Shown one piece after another: positions 56,855-64,000 of a DNA stretch of 64,000 bases (within the stretch, counting starts at the first letter, position 1; each line of letters begins with the position of its first letter). A program made the translations under genes and the position numbers. This DNA comes from Leucosporidium creatinivorum (taxonomy: Eukaryota; Basidiomycota; Microbotryomycetes; Leucosporidiales; Leucosporidiaceae): contig BCKL01000023.1 in the NCBI GenBank assembly GCA_001600635.1, forward strand, positions 375,852 to 439,851, in the 5' to 3' direction. The notes below the pieces were generated by a model, which saw only the letters and a list, made by a program, of their open reading frames with translations, did no database searches and had not been told where the DNA came from.

Positions 56855-57510
56855 CAAAGCTCTGCTCGCGAGGATGGGGACGCCCGGAGGACCGAAAGAG
56901 TGTCTGGTGAGGGATGGGTTGCAGGATATTACAGACGGAGCGGGGGCGGGGGGTGATGCCGCGTGTAATGGAGGTATAGGACGCTAGGTGTGCGCCTTTT
57001 CCGAAGCAGCCGACGCTTTAAGCGCAGGCCCTGCGAGCAACGAAGGGAGGGTCAGCATCGAGCCTAAGGTCTTGAGGAGCATCCAAGTGATATTTACTCC
57101 TTCATCCAGGTAATAAGGTTCGAGCGATCCTTGTCCTTCTTGAGACTGTTAGACATCGCGGGGTCAGCTTTTAGTCCACCCTCTAGATTTCCCCTCGGCG
57201 CCGAGCGCTCTCCCGCTATCTGCCTCTCCAGCTATCCACCAGAATCCGAATGCGACGTACCCGGCGACTATTGAGATGGAAGACGACGAGTTGAAATGAT
57301 TTCGAGCGGTTGGCGAGCGGGAAGGATGGTGGCAGATGCGACGGAGAGGGAACAGGGAGAGAAGGAGGGACAAGGTCAGCCGCCCAAGTCCGTGAGAAAA
57401 ACGAGGGACCCTGAAACGTACAGGCCATCTTCGTTCCCGGGATGTACTTCTTGGGGTTTTCGAGATAATCTGGAGAACCGCAAGAGTACAGGCAGCAGCG
57501 ATGGAGAGGC
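56855..57510 (-). repeat. Right arm of the CYC1 inverted repeat
   Basis: The arm that includes the functional gene's exons 7-9 and about 239 bp of 3' flank beyond the CYC1 stop. It pairs with 55243-55898. A possible 3'-flank intron signal (GCTGACC then TTGCTCGCAG on the minus strand) is present in both arms. Confidence 0.93.
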
Positions 57511-58324
57511 GGCAGACGAACGCCGAGGGGGGCGGAAGAGGGGGGAAAGCCAGTTAGCTTCCGTTCACGAGTCGACATCGTACAACGATCCTCCACGTAG
57601 TAGAATCACGCCTCACCGAAGAGGGTGTTCTCATCCCTGCACAAACAACGACGCGTCAGTACTCGGCGACCGGACAATCCTCCTCCCGCTCAGGCCTCAC
57701 CAGTGAACGGCAGCCTTCTTGTTGGCCTCGGTGTACGAGTACGACTCGACGGATCCCGACTGGCGTCCGAACTGTATGATGAAAAGGCGATGGTCAGCGA
57801 GGATGCGACGACCGAGCTGAGACGGCGAGCAACTCACAAGACCGTGAAGGTTAGGTCCGACTGGCGACGTGTAAAGCGAGATGGTCAGCTACGTGTCCCT
57901 TTCTGGCACCGCTGCGATTCCCATGGATCCCCGGCGCCACCAAGCGAAGCGAGGATAGCCCATCATCGCGATCCTCAGACCTCCTTCCCCCTCTCCGAAC
58001 TGGCCCGCACCGTCGGCGAAGGATGCAGAAAGATGGCTGTCGCGGTAGAAAGCTGCAGCACGACCAAGACTAACCCTTGTTGGCTGTAGGAAGACGCGAG
58101 AAGGTGGATCAGTATTTGTTCTCTGCGTTCCGCGATTGGCCGATGAAGGGCCGCCCTGCGAGAGATGTAGCTCACCTCCTCCGGCCTCGACGGTGTGGCA
58201 CTGGGCGCAACTGTAGGGCAATCCAGATGAGCGAAAGAACGACCGAAGAAGAGGGCGCAGACGTGGCGTACCGGGTCTTGAAGAGGGAAGCTCCCTTGGA
58301 GGCGTCTCCGGCAGTGAATCCCAT
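57094..58324 (-). CDS. CYC1: Cytochrome c
   Basis: Complete 105-residue mitochondrial cytochrome c in nine coding exons: 58272-58324, 58176-58210, 58075-58083 (9 nt), 57838-57860, 57701-57771, 57617-57636, 57422-57469, 57261-57267 (7 nt), 57094-57145. They total 318 nt and close exactly. It opens MGFTAGDASKGASLFKTR. The covalent haem site is CAQCH, followed by TVEAGGANKVGPNLHGLFGR. The axial Met is in KKYIPGTKMAFAGLKK, and it ends in SNLITWMKE. The 9-nt exon supplies ANK and the 7-nt exon FAG, both in invariant regions, so skipping them would break the protein. A 5'UTR intron (GTAAGC donor at 58385) ends directly against the ATG. Exons 7-9 lie in the right arm of the inverted repeat. The gene is divergent from HTD2. 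Confidence 0.96.
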
Positions 58325-58550
58325 CTGATCAAAGCGGGCGCAAGGTGAGCCTGGCGCTGTAGCTGGTAAAACGAGTAGCGCTTACTTTGATTAGAAGTAG
58401 GTTGAAGGTGAGGTGAGAAGGAGAGGAGCAAGAGGAGCGAGGACCAAACTTTTGAACTTGGTCGAAATCGACTCCCTCCTCCCGACCGAGATCTGTCCCG
58501 ACGCCTCGCTCGCTCTCGCTTCCAGGCCTACTTCCATACACAGCTACGTG
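58325..58550. promoter_or_regulatory. Shared CYC1/HTD2 upstream region
   Basis: The 226 bp between the divergent ATGs of CYC1 and HTD2. Bases 58325-58385 form the apparent 5'UTR intron of CYC1, leaving under 170 bp for both promoters. Both products are mitochondrial, so co-regulation is plausible, though inferred from position only. Confidence 0.55.
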
Positions 58551-59716
58551 ATGCTGCTCCGACACTCGCTCAGGCTTACCCAACCCTTCGCCAGCTCTTT
58601 CCTTCGCCGACAAGCAACCTCAGCGTCATCGTCCGCGCCGCCGAGCTCCGCGCTCGCTCATTGGCTGGAGAGACTGCCGAGGAGCACGATCCAACAGCAG
58701 GACCATGTAGCTCTATCGCATGTGCAGGGTCTCGTATCAACGCTCGAGTTTCCAGAGGACGGATTGGCCGAGAATTGGCGGCAAGGGTGAGCTCACGGTC
58801 GAGCTGCTCGCTTATTACCCCACACGACCCCGCTCCGAGCTGTGGGCTGACCTACAGCGAGCTTGCAGGGATGCGCTACTACCAGGCTGGACTCTCATCT
58901 GCTTCCCTCCTGCCCTTGCTCGCACCTCCCAGCTCACCGGCAGCGACGCTACGGAGCAAACGGCTCCTCACCCGCCAGCGGAGGCTGCCCTCGAGAGGAT
59001 GTGGGTGGGAGGCAGCTTTACGTTCCCCAAGGATGCGGCACCACTGCAGATTGGTCAGGAGATCACCTTGGAAGCGACTGTCGATGGTGTCAAGGAGCGG
59101 GTCGGCAAGGACGGCCGAACAGGCTGGTATGTCGACCAGAGGAGGGATATTCGACCGCTGGGAGCGACCAAGCCATCCGTCATCGAAACCAGGACTCATC
59201 TCTACCGCCCTTCACTTCTCACTTCAGCGGCTACCTCGTCGCCCGCCCCGTCGAAGCCTCGCCGAGCAGCCGGAGAAGACGAGCGACGAGTCGACTTCTC
59301 CTTCCCCTTCTTGCCAACACCGCCTCACCTCCTTCGCTTCTCGGCTCTCACCTTCAATACTCATCGCATCCACTGGGACGAGGCCTATTGTCGTGACGTC
59401 GAGCACCGCGAAGGTGAGTGTCGTCTGAGCTCAGCGCCGAATCGACCGCTGACTCCGTTACCTCGCAGGTCTCATCGTGCACGGACCTCTCACCGCGCTT
59501 ATGCTCCTCACTCGCTTTCACCACGCTCTGCCCCAAGGCATGCAAGTCGAGTCCTTCAACTACCGAGCAACCGCTCCTCTCGTTGTGGATCGCCGAATCG
59601 AGTTCAAGGGCCGCTGGGACAAAGCTAGCAAGATGTGTGATCTCTGGGTCGAGGGAGAAGATGGGACGATTTATATGAGGGGCGTAGGGACTGCTGTAGC
59701 TGCACCTGAAAGCTGA
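58551..59716 (+). CDS. HTD2: Mitochondrial 3-hydroxyacyl-thioester dehydratase
   Basis: Predicted 342-residue hotdog-fold enzyme of mitochondrial type II fatty-acid synthesis, removing water from 3-hydroxyacyl-ACP. Exons: 58551-58786, 58869-59413, 59469-59716. The N-terminus is a typical presequence (MLLRHSLRLTQPFASSFLRR). Family blocks: GDALLPGWTLICFPPALA, ERMWVGGSFTFPKDAAPL, VDQRRDIRP, and the core RFSALTFNTHRIHWDEAYCR completed across the last intron as GLIVHGPLTALMLLTRF. It ends with ASKMCDLWVEGEDGTIYMRG. The second acceptor was chosen (GCTTGCAG rather than the ACCTACAG 12 nt earlier) because only it keeps this frame. The pathway makes octanoyl-ACP for lipoic acid, which ties in with the mitochondrial neighbours. 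Confidence 0.9.
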
Positions 59717-59878
59717 ACTCGAGGCTTGATACGAGATCGTCTCGGCGCTGTCGCGAGAGCTCAAACCGAGCAAGCAGCGACCTTTCTCGAGCCTCTCTGG
59801 CGAAATAGAGCAAATCGACTGAGTCGAAAGCTTTGCGTGTAACAACAGCATCTACAAGTCACCTAACAAGCGATTCAT

Positions 59879-61346
59879 CTACAGCTTCGCCGCCTGCTTC
59901 CCCTCCTGCTTAGCAAAGTGCACCTCAACCAACTCCTTGACCTCCTTCGCCACACCCCAGCTAACCTGATAACCCGCCGGACCCACTCCATAAGCATGCA
60001 CCACCGTCCCGACCCTCCTCTTTTCACCAGTAGCCGGCCGAGCATGAGGATTGAGCGAGTAGGAGGGGATGATGACCCTCTCGGCTTCGAGTCGAGGTTG
60101 GCCGACTCGGGAGGGTCGGAGACCGACGTTGTGGCGCAGAACTCGGATGCCCGAGACCGAGTTGGTGGAGGAAATGCGAGGGTCGAGGGCGAAGCAGCGC
60201 TCGAGGATCGTTCTGGCGAGGGCGGGGTTGACCGAGAGGTCCTGTAGGTCGACAAGGGGTCAGCGAGTAGTCGGGTTTACAAGATATCGGCGAGGAAAGG
60301 CTCACCCAGTCTCCGACGCCATAGCTCCCTCCACAAACAGCCTCGCCGCCCGGCCGAGGAATGATGTAGGCCGGCGCTGAAGGGTCTGCGAGAGAAGGAG
60401 AGTCAGCAGAGAAGCTCGAGCACATCGAGAGCATGATCCGAATGAGTGAACGTACTGGAAGCGTCCATGGTGCAGTCAGTCACATCCGTCTTGATGAGGA
60501 CAGTTTGGCCTCGAATCGGCTCTACGAGCGAATCCTCCACACCGCCGAGCGACTTGGCTCCCAATCCAGTAGCATTGACGACGAGGGATACGCCATCGAA
60601 AACCTCGAACGCTTCGTCCAGAGAGCCGAGAGTCCGACGCTCAAACTCAACGCCGAGCTTCCGGAGCTCGTCTGCCAGCCAGCGAATGTAGACGGGGGCG
60701 TTGACGGAGAGGGTCTCGAATGAGGCTCCAACGGCTCCTTTCGGGCATTCGGATGGTGGAAGATCGCGGTACTGCGAGCGGCAGAAGTCAGCTTCGGCGG
60801 AGGTCAAGCGGCGCCGAATCGGACTCACCGAGTGCACGACGTCCTTGTACCAGCCGTGCAAGAGCCCGGCTTGGTTTGGTGCGAATCTGCGTGCTGGTAG
60901 CTTCATTGCCAATCCTTCGGGAATCAGTTCAGAGAGTCGAGCGCTGCGAGAAGAAGGAGGTCAGCTCGCTTCGCTGTCGTAGAGCTCGGTCACTCACAAA
61001 GTCTCCCGCTCCCAAGCACAGATCTTGGGATCTGATTCCTCTGTCCTGAACGGACACCAGTTGGCGCCAGCCCAAGGCGATGCGAAGGCTTGGGAGCTTG
61101 AATCCTCAGGCAGATCGCGCGCGACGATGCGAACGGCGTAGCCTTGTCGAGCGAGCGCTAGAGCAGAGGTTAGTCCGATGACTGAAGGTGTGAGAGGTGC
61201 CGAGGTCGTTGGTGAGGAGAAGAGCGAGGGAAGCGAGATGGGGAGGAGTGGAGAGACGCGAGGTGAGCGGAAGATTGACTGCAGTCTTACAGCGATGGCT
61301 TACCTCCAGCACCAAGTACAACCACTTTGCTATCCTTGTTCGACAT
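59879..61346 (-). CDS. DAO1: D-amino-acid oxidase, peroxisomal
   Basis: Predicted 366-residue FAD enzyme that oxidises D-amino acids to 2-oxo acids, ammonia and hydrogen peroxide. Exons: 61304-61346, 60998-61181, 60829-60943, 60456-60771, 60306-60385, 59879-60241. The FAD dinucleotide loop is [20 protein letters not shown], split by the first intron. Other blocks are [52 protein letters not shown] and [13 protein letters not shown]. The two active-site tyrosines occur in [20 protein letters not shown], and the substrate arginine in [11 protein letters not shown]. The C-terminus AKL is a peroxisomal targeting signal (SKL in the Rhodotorula enzyme). Length and motifs match my recall of the Rhodotorula oxidase (about 368 residues). 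Such genes are usually induced by D-alanine. Confidence 0.96.
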
Positions 61347-61731
61347 GTTGCTGAAGAGAGAGACGTGGTAATGTTGAGAGCAAGACCATGAAGCCCGGCG
61401 CGCGAGGAAGTCGAGTTGCGAAGGCGCCGACGGCAGATTGAGCCGACGCCCAAAAGAGTCAACCTTTGCTGCAGAGCTGGGGGTGCGCTGGGGGTGATGC
61501 ATTGTTCAGGTTTCTCCTGGAGTAGCCTACAAGTCAGCAGACCGAGAGTACAGGGAAAGCCGAGTTCGCAAGAGCCTTCGCAAAGCGGTCGCCGAAGCTC
61601 GGAGGAAGGGGGGAATGCGAGTGGTGGGCTATCAAATACAACGCAGCTCTATCGAGGGTGTGTGCAGAATGAGAGAGAACTACATCAAAGGTATACAGGG
61701 GCACAACGCTGAGGCTGAACAACGACTCGCT
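61347..61731. other. Tandem intergenic region
   Basis: A 385-bp stretch between the D-amino-acid oxidase ATG and the stop of the helicase gene, both on the minus strand. It presumably holds the oxidase promoter. No repeat or gene was seen. Confidence 0.5.
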
Positions 61732-64000
61732 CTAATACCGACTCCTTCCTCCTCCTCCACCCGAGCTGCTACTCTCCCACGAGTCGGCGTCCTTGGTACC
61801 GGAACCGTACGGGCTGGAAGCCCCGTTGCGACCGAAAGAAGGGCGACTAGCGCGCCTCGGTGCTCCTCCATCGCGTTCGCCGCCGTAAGCCGACCTCGGC
61901 GCTCCTCCATCGCGGTCCCCTCCATACGACGACCTTGCAGGGCGGTCTCCGTAGCTTTTCCTCTCCCCACCGCTACCGTAACGATCGTTCGACGGGCGCG
62001 ATGACCGTCCACCGCGGTCCTCCCATGGCCTCTCTCCTCCACGATCCCTGCCCAATCCCGAGTATCCATCGCGAGCCTTGCCGCGGTGCTTTGTCCGTCC
62101 ATCCTTCATGCCCATCTTGGCGAGGAACTGCTGCGAAACGAATGGCGGCTCCTCGAGTCCCATGGCGCCGGTGGACCACTCGCGAAGTCCGGTCAGGACG
62201 ACCTCCTTGGTCGTTCGGAGCTCGTGCGCCTTCATGATGTAGTAGCCGAGGAGGGAGGCGAAAGTCTCGCGCACGTCGAGCTCGTCGAGGGTGGGGAGAA
62301 CGTTGGTGGTGAGGGAGGTGGGAAGGGACTCGAGACGCTCGGCGACGGGAGCGGCGATGGTGCAGGCGCGAGCGGGGCGGTCGCGAGAGCGGCGGTCGGG
62401 GATTTGGTGAGCGGCGGGCTTCTGGAGGGTGGCGGGGTTGGCGTCCCACTCCTCAGCGAGAGCGGTGAGCTGGCGCTGAGCCTCGCCGATGGTCCAGGGC
62501 TTGAGGGGAATGTCGTTGAGCTGCCACGAGATGAACCCGATCTCCCAAGGAAGGAGAACGAGGTCTCCACGTCCCTCCTTGCCGGCACGTCCAGTACGTC
62601 CAACTCGGTGGATGTACAGGTCGCGAGATCCGGGTACACCGACCTGAATCACACGAGTGACGCCGGGGTAGTCGACTCCGCGAGCCGAAACGTCCGAGGT
62701 GACGAGGATGGAGTAGCCCGTTTTGGCCGAGCGGAACTTGTCCGAGGCGCGAGTGCGCTGCTCCTGGGACTTCTTGGAGTGGATCTCGACGATGTTGGTG
62801 TCGCGGCCGTAGGGGAGGTGGGTCTTCATCGAGGAGAGGATGAGAGAGAACATCTGGGTCATGCGAGTGGTGGGGAGGAAGATGACGGCCTTGCCTCCAT
62901 CGACGCCGCCGTTCTCGGCAGCCTTGCGAGCGTGGAGGAGCTGGTCGTGAGCGAGAAGGCGAAGGATGTGGACGATCTGATCCTCAGCCGAGGGGAGGAC
63001 GGTGTGGTATTGAGGGATGTGGAGGTGGGTATCGACGTCGTCGGCGCGGACAGTGTCGACAAAGACGTGGTCCTGCTTCATGCTTTTGCGAGCGACCTCG
63101 CGAATCGACTTGGAGACGGTGGCCGAGAAGAGGAAGGTCTGGCGATTATCGTTGTCGGGCATGAAGCTGGTGACGGTGGCGATGTCGTCCGAGAATCCCA
63201 TGTCGAGGAGGGTGTCGGCCTCGTCAAGGATGAGCATGCGAGCCTGCTGGATGGGCTTGCGCACCATTGGCTCGGATTGAAGGAGGTCGACGCAGCGACC
63301 AGGGGTGGCGACGACGATATCGTTGCTCGGCGACCTGGACCATTCCCTGAGCTGCATGCTCTTGGACGATCCTCCGACGAGAAGACGAACGCCGAACTGG
63401 GGAAGGTGGGTGGTGAGGGCGACGGCCTCGTTGGCGATCTGAGTAGCGAGCTCGCGAGTCGGCGAGAGGATGAGAGCGCCGACGGAGGATTTGGCGTAGC
63501 CGGCGAGCGCCTTCTTGGCCTCGGAGTTGGAAGCCTCGGGGTTCTCCTTCTTGTACGTCTGGAGGAATGACTCGAGCGAGCGAAGGCGGCCTTCCAGTGC
63601 AGGGATGAGGAAGGCGAGGGTCTTGCCCGTGCCCGTCTTGGCGCGCACGAGAAGGTCCTGAGCCTGCTGCAGCTCTTCGGGGATGTCCTTGTCGGTGACA
63701 GCGAGGGGAACGGCGGTGGGCGAGCATGATAGGCGGGGGAGGAGGTCGAGGACGGCAGCTTGAACCTCGCTCATCGTCTCGTACTTGAAGGGGCTGTATT
63801 GAGATCTTCGTCAGCTGCGAGAGCAGGACAAGAGAGCTACAGAACATACCGTTCAGTCACAGCGCGGTAAACGGGAGAGTGCAGAGCTGATTCGATGGAC
63901 TTGAACGTCTTGGGCGCCGGAGCGCTCTCCTTGACGGGTTCAAGCTGCTCCTCCTCCTCGTATACCTCCTCCTCGGCGACGGGAGCACGAGCAGTGGCAG
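61732..64000 (-). CDS. MSS116: Mitochondrial DEAD-box RNA helicase (5' partial)
   Basis: C-terminal two exons of a DEAD-box helicase: 63850-64000 (runs off the window) and 61732-63793, joined through a GTATGT donor. The upstream exon is acidic and ends SIESALHSPVYRAVTER, followed by PFKYETMSEVQAAVLDLLPR in place of a canonical Q-motif region. Helicase motifs: RAKTGTGKTLAF (I), ILSPTRELATQ (Ia), ATPGR (Ib), LDEADTLLDMGF (II), FLFSATVS (III), VIFLPTTRMTQMF (IV), VTSDVSARGVDYPGV (V), YIHRVGRTGRAGKEGRG (VI). A helical extension follows (ASLLGYYIMKAHELRTTKEV), then an Arg/Gly/Ser-rich tail. This is the architecture of yeast Mss116 and Neurospora CYT-19, RNA chaperones for mitochondrial group I/II intron splicing. 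The presequence would lie outside the window. Confidence 0.92.

Noticed and set aside
54976-57510. A transposon as the cause of the inverted repeat
   Set aside because: No transposase-like frame, terminal motif or target-site duplication was seen. The arms are ordinary gene sequence with introns, which fits a local segmental duplication.
62086-63570. A 494-codon plus-strand open frame
   Set aside because: It is antisense to the helicase exons. Strong GC bias at third codon positions leaves the opposite strand open; the composition is unlike a protein, and the minus strand carries all DEAD-box motifs.

Overview
The window is eukaryotic nuclear DNA from a GC-rich, intron-dense fungus, most likely a basidiomycete yeast of the Rhodotorula/Sporobolomyces/Leucosporidium kind (Microbotryomycetes). 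The evidence is introns of 50-120 nt with GTGAGT/GTACGT-type donors and a near-invariant CTGAC branch point, very close spacing of genes on both strands, and a D-amino-acid oxidase that closely follows the classic Rhodotorula enzyme as I remember it. I see no virus-like element, transposon, tRNA, rRNA or CRISPR array. Exon models below were built by hand from splice signals. For every complete model the coding length sums to a multiple of three.

Layout, left to right: COP9 signalosome subunit CSN3 (+, 5' end cut off); a low-complexity conserved protein (-); a La-motif RNA-binding protein (+); an IKS-type kinase with a C-terminal membrane segment (+); a secreted Cys-rich protein (+); DNAJC11-like J-protein (-) divergent from SAM50 (+); clathrin heavy chain in 24 exons (+); an unknown Ser/Pro-rich protein (+); an unknown coiled-coil protein (-); long-form tRNase Z (-) divergent from V-ATPase subunit E (+); VWA8 (+); an unknown nuclear-looking protein (-) divergent from an unknown basic/acidic protein (+); a Frag1/DRAM/Sfk1 membrane protein (-); an HSPA12-like Hsp70 (-); alanine aminotransferase (-); a zinc alcohol/butanediol dehydrogenase (-); cytochrome c (-) divergent from the mitochondrial dehydratase HTD2 (+); D-amino-acid oxidase (-); and an MSS116-like mitochondrial DEAD-box helicase (-, 5' end cut off).

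Functionally this is mostly a housekeeping region with many mitochondrial genes (DNAJC11, SAM50, tRNase Z, VWA8, ALT, CYC1, HTD2, MSS116). There is no sign of a biosynthetic or defence cluster. Three divergent gene pairs share short upstream regions: DNAJC11/SAM50, tRNase Z/VMA4 and CYC1/HTD2.

The most unusual stretch is 54976-57510. The last three exons and 3' flank of the cytochrome c gene exist there as a near-perfect inverted copy (arms of about 655 bp, one mismatch seen by eye), with a third, decayed copy in the spacer. Other notable points are a 105-residue cytochrome c split into nine coding exons of which two are 7 and 9 nt, an initiator ATG split by an intron in VMA4, and a mitochondrial-presequence-like stretch upstream of the first ATG of tRNase Z.
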